Positions 34,028 to 43,243 of a stretch of DNA of 49,789 nucleotides are shown here, one piece after another. The translations under genes and the position numbers were made by a program. Origin of the DNA: Acidimicrobiales bacterium. GTDB lineage: Bacteria; Actinomycetota; Acidimicrobiia; Acidimicrobiales; Poriferisodalaceae. Every line of letters starts with the position of its first letter. The first letter of the stretch is position 1. The stretch covers positions 1 to 49,789 of the forward strand of contig JASLTG010000020.1 in the NCBI GenBank assembly GCA_030743005.1. Direction: 5' to 3'. The notes under the pieces were generated by a model, which was not told the origin of the DNA, made no database searches, and saw nothing but the letters and a program-made list of their open reading frames with translations.

Positions 34028-34552
34028 TTACACTGCCAAATGGTCTGCGCGCGCCAAGACGTCGGCTCTGGCCTTGTCCACTGTCCATTCATGTTTCGGT
34101 AGATGGTGTTCTTCTGCCCATCGAACCACAAAATCATCGCTTCCGATACTTTTGAGTAGATCAGCGCCAATACGCGGATAGTCGATAAAAGATACGAGAT
34201 TCGAAAGGAAGCTCCCACCTGAAGCCCAACGGCTGAGTCTCTCTTGAGTCGCTATGGGCTTGACCACGGATGCCGCGACCCTAATAACGAGTCCGGATCT
34301 AACTGCTGTCTTGCCTACATCATGTAGCAAGCCCGCTACTAGGGCTGTTTCATCTCCGAGCAATTCGGTTCCAACTCTTTGGGCGACCATGATTGAGTGG
34401 CGTCGATCAGCGGGAGACATTTGCGACCAAAGGTCAAATTCGAGATTTGAGAGATGCCCTCGAACCCAGTCAACCTCTTCTCGTTCGGGCGCTCTCGCTG
34501 CGACGGTCGAAAAGAAGCGGCGTACCAAGTGGTGCGATTGGTTGCCAGGCAC
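34028..34552 (-). CDS. HD-domain metal-dependent phosphohydrolase family protein
   Basis: A helical HD-superfamily protein. The conserved metal-binding residues are in DRRHSIMVAQR (first His) and GLLHDVGKTA (HD pair), with a late EEHH element. The family includes nucleotide and cyclic-dinucleotide phosphohydrolases; the substrate is not visible. The frame is open far into xerD (to 34711), but that part has no family similarity. A GTG at 34552, 10 nt after the xerD stop, with a GATAGG stretch upstream, gives 174 residues and is my choice; ATG 34627 is another option. It lies between xerD and a membrane protein gene. Confidence 0.8.
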   Translation of the reverse strand: MPGNQSHHLVRRFFSTVAARAPEREEVDWVRGHLSNLEFDLWSQMSPADRRHSIMVAQRVGTELLGDETALVAGLLHDVGKTAVRSGLVIRVAASVVKPIATQERLSRWASGGSFLSNLVSFIDYPRIGADLLKSIGSDDFVVRWAEEHHLPKHEWTVDKARADVLARADHLAV

Positions 34553-34562
34553 GGTACTGAAC

Positions 34563-35525
34563 CTATCGGTCTTTAAGTCGAACCTCTGCGCGGGGGTGAG
34601 CCTGTTGGTAGATCTGCCGTAACTCATCCTCTCTGACTGCTGTATACCTCTGGGTGTTTCTGATCGAGACATGCCCCAATAGCTCCTGCACATATCGAAT
34701 ATCAGCACCATTAATCAACATGTGAGTGGCACACGAATGACGCAACACGTGCGGGGTTAGTTCCTCCCCCAGTCCAACTTTGTCGCCGTATATGCGGACG
34801 ATCCTCCACGCTCCCATCCGGGAAAGTTGACTCCCCCGTTTCGGTCCCCCAACGCTTAGGAACACAGCGCTCTCTGCCCCTCTATTGGTACTCGTTCGGA
34901 GACTCAAAACAGCACTACGTCCAGCACCACTCATCCACTGCGACAGAGAGTCTGCAGCTGGAGAACCAAGCGGGACAACACGTTCTCTTCTCCCCTTACC
35001 AAACACCCTCAGCAACTGACCATCAAGATCAACGTCATCAACCTGGAGATTGACAAGTTCGCCGACTCGCAGACCGCAACCGTAAAGGACTTCGAGAATG
35101 GCTCTATCTCGGTAAGTTGCTGGCTCATCACCTACTGGGGATTCAAGCAACGCTTTGACTTGTTCAACTGTTAGTGCCTTCGGATTGCCGTCTCTGACGG
35201 TGGGTACCGCTATTTCGGCGCTGGGGTCCTCCGCTATTACTTCTTGTTCGTAAACAAGAAAGCTAAAGAACTGACGGAGAGCTACTACCTTTCGAGCAAC
35301 TGTCGCCAGTCGGTGGTGCTGAGAGTCGCGGAGATAAGCGACGTACGAAACTACGTGGTCTTCCTTAGTTGTCGACAAGCTGACACCGGTCGAATGCAAC
35401 CATGCGCAGAATTCTTCTAAGTCCTTCCCGTAGGCCTTTTGAGTCGATTCCACGAGGCCTTTGTTCGCAACTATCCAACTAAGAAAGTTTTCTCTCCAGC
35501 CCTCGTCTTCTTCGGCCGCACTCAT
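34563..35525 (-). CDS. xerD: tyrosine recombinase XerD
   Basis: Site-specific recombinase that resolves chromosome dimers at dif with XerC. From ATG 35525 it has 320 residues. The N-terminal SAM-like domain covers 10-100; the catalytic residues are R153 (GCGLRVGEL), K177, H259 and R262 (HVLRHSCATHML), H285 (LLGHVSI) and the nucleophile Y294. An open frame reaches 35603, but ATG 35525, 4 nt after the NUDIX stop, starts at the family N-terminus. The pyrG-NUDIX-xerD order is that of M. tuberculosis Rv1699-Rv1701, so this is the housekeeping enzyme rather than a phage integrase. Confidence 0.93.
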   Translation of the reverse strand: MSAAEEDEGWRENFLSWIVANKGLVESTQKAYGKDLEEFCAWLHSTGVSLSTTKEDHVVSYVAYLRDSQHHRLATVARKVVALRQFFSFLVYEQEVIAEDPSAEIAVPTVRDGNPKALTVEQVKALLESPVGDEPATYRDRAILEVLYGCGLRVGELVNLQVDDVDLDGQLLRVFGKGRRERVVPLGSPAADSLSQWMSGAGRSAVLSLRTSTNRGAESAVFLSVGGPKRGSQLSRMGAWRIVRIYGDKVGLGEELTPHVLRHSCATHMLINGADIRYVQELLGHVSIRNTQRYTAVREDELRQIYQQAHPRAEVRLKDR

Positions 35526-35529
35526 TCGA

Positions 35530-36090
35530 TTACGACGCCAATCTTTGTTGGAGAAGCAAAAGGCCCGCAACAGTCTTTGCATCTGTGATGTGTCCGGTTG
35601 CAATCATTTCGGCAAGGTCTTCAAGGGCAACTGTTTCAACCGTCATCGATTCTTCTTCGACGCCGTCAGCTTGCCGCTCAGTCCACGAAAGGTCCGTAGC
35701 TAGATATATAGAAATAGATTCATCAGCGAACCCCACAGCGGTCACTAACGTCACCAGATGTTCGAGAGTTTGGGCGACACACCCCACTTCTTCTTCTAAT
35801 TCTCGGTGCGCTGTTTCTATTTCTGATTCCCCGTCTTTATCGCGAAGTCCGGCAGGTAGTTCTAAGAGCCAGCGATCCAGGGGGGTACGGAACTGGCGAA
35901 CAAGGAAAACATGTTCTCTATCGTCGTCAAGGGGTACAACAGCGACCGCTCCTCGGTGTCGAACGATGTCTCGTTCAAAAACTTCGCCTGTTGAGTCAGA
36001 CCATGTAGTTGCGTATAAATCGAAGGCGTAGCCAGCATGCAATAGTTGTTCATCGATGAGAGAAAACTCGGGGTCGGGTGAGCCGACCAC
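35530..36090 (-). CDS. NUDIX hydrolase, ADP-ribose pyrophosphatase-like
   Basis: Hydrolyses a nucleoside diphosphate linked to another moiety, probably ADP-ribose. The Nudix helix is at about 81-103 (GLRDKDGESEIETAHRELEE followed by EVG), with the one-residue spacing variant seen in ADP-ribose pyrophosphatases. LELPAG just before it is typical of that subgroup. The start is a GTG at 36090, 3 nt after pyrG, so the genes are co-transcribed. The gene matches Rv1700 in position. Confidence 0.9.
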   Translation of the reverse strand: MVGSPDPEFSLIDEQLLHAGYAFDLYATTWSDSTGEVFERDIVRHRGAVAVVPLDDDREHVFLVRQFRTPLDRWLLELPAGLRDKDGESEIETAHRELEEEVGCVAQTLEHLVTLVTAVGFADESISIYLATDLSWTERQADGVEEESMTVETVALEDLAEMIATGHITDAKTVAGLLLLQQRLAS

Positions 36091-36093
36091 GGG

Positions 36094-37737
36094 TCAATCT
36101 ACCGACTCTGCGCTTGACTCCAGGAGCTTCGGGTTTCGTCCTTCAGCCCTGGACAGAGCTGCTTCCACTAGACCTTGGAATAGTGGGGCGGGGCGATCCG
36201 GGCGGCTCTTAAATTCAGGATGTGCCTGAGTGCCAACCCAGAATGGATGCGTCTCGAGTTCAATAAATTCCACCAGACGCCCATCGGGAGATAAACCGCT
36301 ACACCTGAGACCTTGCTCTTCCATGGGAGCCCGATAATCATTATTTACTTCATACCGGTGTCGATGACGCTCATAAATCAAAGCTTCGCCGTACATTGCT
36401 GCTGCCTTGGTTCCTTCAAGAAGTCGAGCTGGATATAACCCAAGTCTCATGGTCCCACCCATATCGGTTACGTCCCTTTGTGAATCCATCAAGTCAACAA
36501 CGGGGTGGGCGGTTGTTGGGTCAAATTCGCGACTGTTTGCACCAACGAGGCCTAGCTCATTTCGACAGAACTCGGTAACCATGACCTGTAGGCCCAAGCA
36601 AATACCCAAACAAGGGATCTCGTTTTCTCTTGCGTAGTGAGCCGCAGCGATCTTTCCTTCGATCCCTCGTTCTCCGAAGCCGCCGGGAATAATCATTCCG
36701 TCTAGATGACCGAGTCGGCCTCCAGCTAGCAGCCCTTCCACATCTTCGGCTTGGATCCACTCAATTTCGATATCAGCTGCGTGCTGATACCCGCCATGCC
36801 GTAATGCTTCGACCACCGACATGTAGGCATCAGGAAGGCTTACGTATTTCCCAATTATTCCTATACGAACCTTTGATGTGGACCCTTCAATTCGGTCAAC
36901 CAACGACGACCAAGACTGAAGGTCTGGTTCCAGGTTCGAAAGACCGAGAATTTCGCATACGTATCGATCAAGCCCTTCCTCGTGAAGTATTAAAGGAATC
37001 TCGTACAGGTTTGATGCGTCGGGGGCGTTCACTACGCCCGACAACTCAACATCGCACAGCCGTGAGATCTTTTCCCGTAATGCTGTGTCGATAGGTTCCT
37101 CACTTCTCAACACCACTGCGTCAGGTTGAATTCCACGACTTCGCAGCTCGGTCACGGAGTGCTGAGTGGGTTTAGTTTTCTGTTCACCTGATGGGCCGAT
37201 AAAGGGGACAAGGGTGACATGCACGTAACACACGTTGCCTCGGCCAGCATCTAACCGCATCTGCCTAATCGCTTCCAGGAATGGCAATATTTCAATATCC
37301 CCGGCCGTTCCTCCGACTTCAGTTATGACTACGTCGGTGTCAGCAGTTGCTAAGCGCCTGATGCGTCTCTTTATCTCATCGGTGATGTGAGGGATTACTT
37401 GAACTGTCTTACCTAGATAATCTCCGTGACGTTCCGCTGCCAACACCGCCTGGTAGATAGAACCGGTAGTAGCGTTCGAATCTTTGGTTAACGGTTCATC
37501 GATAAAGCGTTCGTAATGACCTAAATCTAAATCTGTTTCACCGCCGTCATCTGTTACAAAGACTTCACCATGTTCAAAGGGGTTCATCGTGCCAGGGTCG
37601 ACGTTGATATAAGGGTCGAACTTCTGCATAGTGACCCTCAGGCCTCTCGCTTTTAACAACCGTCCGAGGGAGGATCCAGTTATACCTTTGCCAAGTCCAC
37701 TCGCGACCCCGCCTGTAACGAAGATGTGTTTAGTCAT
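36094..37737 (-). CDS. pyrG: CTP synthase
   Basis: Makes CTP from UTP with glutamine; 547 residues. The N-terminal synthetase domain starts [18 protein letters not shown] and contains [19 protein letters not shown]. The C-terminal class I glutaminase domain has [10 protein letters not shown], the nucleophile in CLGICLGLQ and a late HPEF histidine-glutamate pair. A 114-nt leader with paired repeats lies before the ATG, the largest gap in this gene run. It shares its substrate pool with the cytidylate kinase encoded by aroA-cmk. Confidence 0.98.
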   Translation of the reverse strand: MTKHIFVTGGVASGLGKGITGSSLGRLLKARGLRVTMQKFDPYINVDPGTMNPFEHGEVFVTDDGGETDLDLGHYERFIDEPLTKDSNATTGSIYQAVLAAERHGDYLGKTVQVIPHITDEIKRRIRRLATADTDVVITEVGGTAGDIEILPFLEAIRQMRLDAGRGNVCYVHVTLVPFIGPSGEQKTKPTQHSVTELRSRGIQPDAVVLRSEEPIDTALREKISRLCDVELSGVVNAPDASNLYEIPLILHEEGLDRYVCEILGLSNLEPDLQSWSSLVDRIEGSTSKVRIGIIGKYVSLPDAYMSVVEALRHGGYQHAADIEIEWIQAEDVEGLLAGGRLGHLDGMIIPGGFGERGIEGKIAAAHYARENEIPCLGICLGLQVMVTEFCRNELGLVGANSREFDPTTAHPVVDLMDSQRDVTDMGGTMRLGLYPARLLEGTKAAAMYGEALIYERHRHRYEVNNDYRAPMEEQGLRCSGLSPDGRLVEFIELETHPFWVGTQAHPEFKSRPDRPAPLFQGLVEAALSRAEGRNPKLLESSAESVD

Positions 37738-37851
37738 GGTTGAGATCCAGCTGCACTGACACAGAATTTAGCGGTTCCACTCTCCAATGTTGTTGACCTT
37801 CAGCAACAGTTTTCTTGCATCTCAACATTGAGGTCGGATCTGATGACGACT
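37738..37851 (-). promoter_or_regulatory. pyrG leader with inverted repeat and shared motif
   Basis: On the minus strand GTTGAGAT (37826-37819) can pair with ATCTCAAC (37746-37739), whose end is 1 nt from the pyrG ATG. The 72 nt between contain a small GTTG...CAAC hairpin. At 37837-37854 lies the motif GATCTGATGACGACTTCA (plus-strand reading), which recurs with one base missing in the tlyA leader. No Shine-Dalgarno sequence is visible before the ATG. A promoter or an RNA control element is likely here; the mechanism is not known. Confidence 0.4.
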
Positions 37852-38712
37852 TCAAGTGTTCGATTGCCTTGTACCCGCGCGATCAACGCGACTCAATAAC
37901 GCATTGTCGGCAATCACCTGACTAAAGGAGGTTTGTTCACTAGCAAGGTTGAAACCCGCTAGAGCCACCAAGACAACCCACTGGACTGTCGATCCGCTGA
38001 CCAGAACGGTAGAGAATCCGAGGATGGCGCCTGTTGCGTTAACTCCGGTATCACCTTGCATATGTCTTTCCATAAGTTCAGCCGGCATCAAGCCAACGCT
38101 TGCGCCCACAACACCCGCTGCCCAGACCAGATGTACCGCCGAGTAAGAATCACCCCAAATGAAAACCGATGACAAAAGAATTACGAACCACAAGAAAGAA
38201 ATTTTTGACGAACGAGCCGGCGCTCTATCGAACAGGTTTAAGAGATTGGCACTCAACGCAACTATCGCCGCACAACGAGTCATCTCTACTAAGCCATCGC
38301 TGATATCGGCAATCAACACTGCAGCTAGTGATACGAGAACACCTCCAACCAGTTTCACAAGACCAGTAGATACGACTCGCTGAGATACAGCCGAACGAAG
38401 GTGCCCTTCAAATCCTCCGCCGCTGTTCCCTCCGCGAGTGTCATCAACCCATCCCAATACTCCAAAGGTAAGTACGAGCACTAACACCGCTACGACATGG
38501 GAGCCGTGCAGCGACTGTCTGAACCCCCAATACAAGTTAAGGACGACTATGACTTCCAACGCGATGACAAAAATTCCTGAAACCGCAAATATTGGGACCC
38601 CGCGGTAGTTCTCTTTCTGTAAATCCGAGAAAGCTAAAGCAGAACCCAAGCGCCCCCAAGTGAGTAGGGCAGCAACTGCAGCTATTACGAAGACACCAAT
38701 CGTCAAAACCAC
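37852..38712 (-). CDS. polytopic membrane protein of the MraY/WecA glycosyl-1-phosphotransferase type
   Basis: A 286-residue protein with about nine membrane segments. Fragments of the MraY/WecA signatures are visible: ENYRGVPIF near 34, the D90-D91 pair in GWVDDTRGG, N156-L-L-N159-L-F-D162 in place of the usual NxxNLxDG, and GDTGVN at 220. The family moves a sugar-1-phosphate from a UDP-sugar to undecaprenyl phosphate. The residue after D162 is Arg, not Gly, and the family's histidine motif is not evident, so activity may differ. It starts with GTG and overlaps the GT2 gene by 10 nt, within the steA-steB run. Specific function unknown. Confidence 0.72.
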   Translation of the reverse strand: MVLTIGVFVIAAVAALLTWGRLGSALAFSDLQKENYRGVPIFAVSGIFVIALEVIVVLNLYWGFRQSLHGSHVVAVLVLVLTFGVLGWVDDTRGGNSGGGFEGHLRSAVSQRVVSTGLVKLVGGVLVSLAAVLIADISDGLVEMTRCAAIVALSANLLNLFDRAPARSSKISFLWFVILLSSVFIWGDSYSAVHLVWAAGVVGASVGLMPAELMERHMQGDTGVNATGAILGFSTVLVSGSTVQWVVLVALAGFNLASEQTSFSQVIADNALLSRVDRAGTRQSNT

Positions 38713-39428
38713 TGTTTGATTCTCCTAATCGCTGCTCGAACGGTTGACTCTAGAGTGCACCGCCATCCCAGCCGAGACGCGGACGCTCGCGCCAGATCTC
38801 GTAATTGTCCTGCTCGGTGAAGGACGCCTCTGATTCCTCTACCGGTTGGAGTGTGAGAAAATTCTATGGGTATCTCTACGATTCGCCCTCCGGCCACATC
38901 AATGTCGATCGTGAGACCAACCTCTAATCCAAATCCACCTGCCAAAGTCAGTGAACGCATCAAAGGGCCGTTGACGGCCCGTTGGCCCGACAAAGGTTCT
39001 AAGAAACTTCGCCCAGTCGCCTCGGTCAGCAGCGCTGCCGCTGTTAGTTTCGCGAAACCAAATCCTCTCGACCTGCCTTCAAGAGGAAATACGGCGATCG
39101 TCATTTCAGCCTTGTCTTCCAACAAGGGTCGTAATAGCTCAACGGCGTGGGCTGCCGAACTACCAAGGTCCGCGTCAATCAGCAGGTAGTTGTCGGGGGC
39201 CCCTGAAGATGCGACACCTGCTGCCACAGCTCCGCCTTTTCCCACGTTTGACTCCATCTTGATCAATCGGGCTCCGGCCTTCGCGGCGCTTTCACCGGTG
39301 CCGTCTACCGACCCGTCGTCGACAACTAACACCTCGCCAATGGCGCCGGTGTTTAAAAGCGCCGTTACCGTCGCTGAAATGGACTCAACGTTGTCCTTCG
39401 CGGGCACTATCGCTACCACGTGGGTCAT
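38703..39428 (-). CDS. family 2 glycosyltransferase
   Basis: A 241-residue GT-A fold transferase. The N-terminal AIVPAKDNVESISATV and VVDDGSVDGT (D37-D38) bind the nucleotide; the metal-binding DxD is D85-A-D87 in LLIDADLGSS. NVGKGGAVAAG resembles dolichyl-phosphate mannose synthase and glucosyl-3-phosphoglycerate synthase types. No membrane segment is obvious, so it likely works on the cytoplasmic face. It overlaps steB by 4 nt and the MraY-like gene by 10 nt. Donor and acceptor are unknown; pairing with the MraY-like protein suggests a lipid-linked sugar. Confidence 0.88.
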   Translation of the reverse strand: MTHVVAIVPAKDNVESISATVTALLNTGAIGEVLVVDDGSVDGTGESAAKAGARLIKMESNVGKGGAVAAGVASSGAPDNYLLIDADLGSSAAHAVELLRPLLEDKAEMTIAVFPLEGRSRGFGFAKLTAAALLTEATGRSFLEPLSGQRAVNGPLMRSLTLAGGFGLEVGLTIDIDVAGGRIVEIPIEFSHTPTGRGIRGVLHRAGQLRDLARASASRLGWRCTLESTVRAAIRRIKQWF

Positions 39429-40492
39429 CTAGGGAACCGCTCCTCAGCGGTAGGCAACTCACCGTAGTGACCTACAGCCGGCAGACGACTAAGTCCCACT
39501 AAGAGCCCAAGGCGATCTTCTAGAGAGTCAACGTCATCAAACGTCGACCACCCTTTCGCAAGATCTGAATCGTTGCGGATCCTGTCGACCACTTGTCCTC
39601 GTGTTGAATCCTCAATTTGGAGTTCAATTACTGCTCCGACCCCATTGCCACGACGGTTCGTGATTTCTTCGATAAGGGGAACCATGAAACCCTGGTGGAG
39701 GTCCGTGTGCTCCGGGTCATTGACGAAAATTATCCTGTTGGCAGAATTGGAAAGTTCATCAATAGTTACCGCTGACTGGTAACGATCGAAACGTAGCAGT
39801 CCAAGGTCACTTAATCGGCTAATGACATCATTGGTTGGCCCAGTTTCGTCGTTGGTTGCCTCATCGTCCGTTAATAACGAGGCAGCCAAACGAGCGACCG
39901 TTACCTCAGAAACTGCAACAGATTCCGATTCAAGTGAAAATACCTCAGTTAAGGCCGACAAGGTCTCTGGATCCTCAAAATTCATTGCCGGTCGTACCCA
40001 TAGGGTTCCGAGGTATTCGCCGTCGGAACGCGTCAGAATTTCGCGAATTTCCGACATGACCAAGCGGTCAACACCCGTTGGCGCCAGCATCACCCACGAG
40101 GTTCCTTCTAGACGACCTCTAGCCATCAGGTTTTCGATCGAATTCAGAAGAAGGTTGTTGGTTGACCTGTCCATCTCACTTTGGTCTCGAATCGCAGCTA
40201 TCTCTTGTTTGGAAGAAGTGCGAACATCTTGCAGTTGCTCATCGTGGCGCTCCCTCTGTTCAACTCCTTCAGCTTGAAGTACTTCATTGTCTTCTTGGGA
40301 GCTGTTCTTCTCAGCAACCGCTTGCTCCTTGATTCGAATAGCTTCATCACGGTCCAATTTGAATTCGTTCACTTGGTCTTCGAGCTCGTTTACCAATATT
40401 GAATCGACGAACGTCGAACCCAGTGCCAGGCCGATACCTAGTGCTAAGAATACGGCTACGACACTGACAATGTGATACCGGAGATTTATCAC
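39425..40492 (-). CDS. steB: SteB/MctB-like protein (copper-transporter family, cell separation)
   Basis: A 355-residue protein with one N-terminal membrane segment (LRYHIVSVVAVFLALGIGLA) followed by a coiled coil (about 33-100) and an extracytoplasmic alpha/beta domain. The opening is diagnostic for the MctB family. M. tuberculosis Rv1698 was described as a copper-related outer membrane protein, while the Corynebacterium homologue SteB works with SteA in cell separation; the latter fits the neighbourhood. The start is GTG at 40492, 7 nt after the steA stop. It is part of the recN-steA-steB run. Confidence 0.88.
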   Translation of the reverse strand: MINLRYHIVSVVAVFLALGIGLALGSTFVDSILVNELEDQVNEFKLDRDEAIRIKEQAVAEKNSSQEDNEVLQAEGVEQRERHDEQLQDVRTSSKQEIAAIRDQSEMDRSTNNLLLNSIENLMARGRLEGTSWVMLAPTGVDRLVMSEIREILTRSDGEYLGTLWVRPAMNFEDPETLSALTEVFSLESESVAVSEVTVARLAASLLTDDEATNDETGPTNDVISRLSDLGLLRFDRYQSAVTIDELSNSANRIIFVNDPEHTDLHQGFMVPLIEEITNRRGNGVGAVIELQIEDSTRGQVVDRIRNDSDLAKGWSTFDDVDSLEDRLGLLVGLSRLPAVGHYGELPTAEERFPR

Positions 40493-40499
40493 GTGTTCA

Positions 40500-41651
40500 T
40501 CACATCCCTAAGTTGAGCCAAAGGGTTCGCAATAACAAACGAACGGGTTCAGTTACCACTGCAATTACAGCCAGGGTGAAGATAGCTGAAAGGACGAGTA
40601 AGGCTAGGTCGCGTTTACGAACCTGGGTCCGATAAAGACGGCCCACTCCCTTGGCATCAACCAGGATTGATGAAACCTTCATACGGGTCAAGAAAGTTGA
40701 GGCCATCCCTCTGCGGCCCTTGTCAAAGAAATCGGCCATAGAAGTGTGTGAACCGACCAACACAATTAATTCCGCGCTTTTTTCAAAAGCTATGCGCATG
40801 GCTATATCTTCGCTAGTGCCGAGACCTTCCACGACCGTGTATTCGAACCCAAGACGCTCCAGTCGCGTTGCTCCAGGTGCTTCCCCTCCGGGGTAAGCGT
40901 GGACAAGTAGTTGTGCCCCACAGTTCAAAGCGTCCCTCGATACGGAATCGAAGTCACCCACTATGAGGTCAGGAGTAAGACCTACTTCTAAGAGAGCGTC
41001 AGCGCCGCCGTCAACGCCTATTAACACGGGACGCATTTCGCTCACGTAGCCGGATCTTTTCAGAGTAGATAGATCTTCTCGGTAGTCAATACCTCGCACA
41101 ACCACTAGGACCTGTCTCTGGGTGATAGTGCTTGCGATTTCGGGAAGGTCGAGATCGTCGGTGATGAGTTCCGGTTCGTCCGCGAGATACTGAAGTGTGT
41201 TCGTCGCGAATTCGCCTAGTTGTCCACGCACTGCCTCTCTTGCCAGTTCCAGTCGACGCTCCAACTCATCAATCGTTGGTTTGGCCCCTTTACCCATCAG
41301 CTGACCATCGACAAAAACTCTGTTGTTGACGAGTGAGACCGTTTCACCTTCTCTGATGCTGTTAAAAGCGCTAACCCCGATTCCGTCAATTAACGGAATC
41401 CCCGATTTGAGTAGTACCAGAGCACCTTGGGCCGGGTACCTTCCAGACAAACTTTGGGATGCGTTGACAACAGCCGTCACACGAGCTGATACCAGCCCTT
41501 CTGCCGCCACACGGTCTAGATCTTCGTGGTCTACAACTGCAATATCTCCGGCATGTAGACGCGGAATAAGATTTTTTGTGCGGCGATCTACGCGAGCGGG
41601 GGCTTCTAAAGTTCCACTAGCCAGGTTGTTGTCACGCCGCCTGAGTCTCAC
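40500..41651 (-). CDS. steA: SteA-like cytokinesis protein (TPK-like domain)
   Basis: A 383-residue homologue of Rv1697/SteA. The N-terminal part has RLHAGDIAVVDHEDLDRVAA; a thiamin-pyrophosphokinase-like catalytic fold follows (VGDFDSVSRDAL around 233). A C-terminal membrane helix (about 350-370) anchors it. In Corynebacteriales SteA localises to the division site and with SteB helps activate a cell-wall hydrolase. The GTG start overlaps recN by 4 nt. Enzymatic activity of the TPK-like fold is not known. Confidence 0.9.
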   Translation of the reverse strand: MRLRRRDNNLASGTLEAPARVDRRTKNLIPRLHAGDIAVVDHEDLDRVAAEGLVSARVTAVVNASQSLSGRYPAQGALVLLKSGIPLIDGIGVSAFNSIREGETVSLVNNRVFVDGQLMGKGAKPTIDELERRLELAREAVRGQLGEFATNTLQYLADEPELITDDLDLPEIASTITQRQVLVVVRGIDYREDLSTLKRSGYVSEMRPVLIGVDGGADALLEVGLTPDLIVGDFDSVSRDALNCGAQLLVHAYPGGEAPGATRLERLGFEYTVVEGLGTSEDIAMRIAFEKSAELIVLVGSHTSMADFFDKGRRGMASTFLTRMKVSSILVDAKGVGRLYRTQVRKRDLALLVLSAIFTLAVIAVVTEPVRLLLRTLWLNLGM

Positions 41652-43243
41652 GGATGGCTCCGGTCTAGACGCGCTTGTTCCAGCAACTCAGCCGCATGTT
41701 CGTTTCCGCTGACTGAATCAGGCTGCCCTGCAAGCATGCGTGCAAGCTCTCGGACTCGATCATCACCTTCAACCTCTGTCACAGTTGACACGACACTGGA
41801 TCCATCGTCATTTTTGTCGACGACTAGATGGCAGTCACCGAAAGCAGCGACCTGAGGTAGGTGGGTAACGACCAATACCTGATGACTTCCCCCTAACCGT
41901 CCCAATGCCTGACCAACCGCTAACGCTGCACTTCCTCCGATACCAGCATCAACCTCATCGAAAACCAGGCTCGGTGGTCCCGAGGTGAGAACCAACCGCA
42001 GGGACAACATCACTCTCGCAAGTTCACCGCCTGAGGCAACCTTCGAAAGACCGTGCCACTTGCTGCCACTATTCGCGCGAAACATAATCTCAACATCGTC
42101 AGCTGGGTCCTCTCCTCTAACTTCAACCGACAGACCTGCATTTTCCAACGCGAGTTCAGGAAGATACCGGCTTACTTCTTCGGCGAATAAAGGTGCTGCA
42201 GCTCGTCTAGCCATCGCTACCGCTGCGGAATTAGCCGCCATCTGCTTTCGTGCCTCGACCAGGTCCGCTTCGAGTTCCGCAGCGTTGGCTTCATGGTTTT
42301 GGAGTTTCTCAAGTCGTTGCGATGCTTCCGACTGGTAATCAATGACTGCCCTGATGCTGTCACCATATTTTCGTTGAAGGTCGATCAGTAGTTGCCGGCG
42401 TTCGCGAACATCAGCAAGCCTCTGTGGATCATCTTCGATGGAATCGACCAGGTCACGCACCAATTGAGCGACATCTGTGACTTCTGCTTGTATACCTCGC
42501 AGCCGGTCAGCTAGTTCCTTGTAGGGGGTCCGATCGCTAAGACTGGTAATGACTTTCCCCAGGGAATCGATCAGGCCGTCGTCGCCGCTTATTGACTCGC
42601 GTGCTTGGCTTCCATATTCGATATGAGCGGTCGCATCGGCGAGGAGTTCTTCTAGCTCCGCTAGTTCATCGAGTTCTGTTGGGTCATCCAATTTGGCTTT
42701 TTCTATTTCGTCGACTTGGAACTTCAATAAATCGATCTCATGGGCGCGGGTTCTGGCGTCTCCTCCTAATTCTTCAATCGCGTCGACCAGTCGTCGTTCA
42801 GTATTCCGAGCGTCGATAAGCGGTCCTAGGTCAACTTTTCCGTACTGATCAAGCGCTGAGCGTTGCACCTTCTGTTGTAAAAGTGATTGGTGTTGGTGTT
42901 GGCCGTGTAGGTCGACCAAGGTCAACCCGATTTCCGCCAACTGAGGCATCCCAGCCAATCCCCCATCCAGATAGGCCCTGCTGCGGCCTTCTGTAGGGAC
43001 GACACGCCGGAGTATGACCTCACTGCCTTCAGGGGTTTGAAATCGACCTTCAATCGTTGCTTGTTCTGCCCCATTGCGCACCATCGAGGGATCTGCCCTA
43101 CCCCCTGTCAGTAGTTGTATAGCTTGAACAACCATCGTTTTTCCGGCGCCAGTTTCTCCAGTAAGTACTGTTACTCCCGGACCTAAGACGAGGGATGATG
43201 ATTCAATTACTCCCAGGTTCTGGACAGAGAGTTCCAGAAGCAT
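41648..43243 (-). CDS. recN: DNA repair protein RecN
   Basis: An SMC-like ATPase that acts in double-strand break repair; 531 residues. Walker A is GETGAGKT (29-36), a long coiled coil covers about 150-380, the ABC signature region is KVASGGELARVMLSLRL and Walker B is LVFDEVDAGIGG. Somewhat shorter than the E. coli protein, but both ATPase halves are present. The start overlaps nadK by 1 nt (TAATG). No LexA-type operator was seen near it. Confidence 0.96.
   Translation of the reverse strand: MLLELSVQNLGVIESSSLVLGPGVTVLTGETGAGKTMVVQAIQLLTGGRADPSMVRNGAEQATIEGRFQTPEGSEVILRRVVPTEGRSRAYLDGGLAGMPQLAEIGLTLVDLHGQHQHQSLLQQKVQRSALDQYGKVDLGPLIDARNTERRLVDAIEELGGDARTRAHEIDLLKFQVDEIEKAKLDDPTELDELAELEELLADATAHIEYGSQARESISGDDGLIDSLGKVITSLSDRTPYKELADRLRGIQAEVTDVAQLVRDLVDSIEDDPQRLADVRERRQLLIDLQRKYGDSIRAVIDYQSEASQRLEKLQNHEANAAELEADLVEARKQMAANSAAVAMARRAAAPLFAEEVSRYLPELALENAGLSVEVRGEDPADDVEIMFRANSGSKWHGLSKVASGGELARVMLSLRLVLTSGPPSLVFDEVDAGIGGSAALAVGQALGRLGGSHQVLVVTHLPQVAAFGDCHLVVDKNDDGSSVVSTVTEVEGDDRVRELARMLAGQPDSVSGNEHAAELLEQARLDRSHP

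Noticed and set aside
34553..34711. Extension of the HD protein start to 34711, deep inside xerD
   Set aside because: Residues in this part have no HD-family similarity and would overlap the catalytic end of XerD by about 150 nt.
34563..35525. Phage or integron integrase
   Set aside because: The tyrosine recombinase has the XerD layout and lies in the conserved pyrG-NUDIX-xerD order, with no att repeats or cassette genes nearby.
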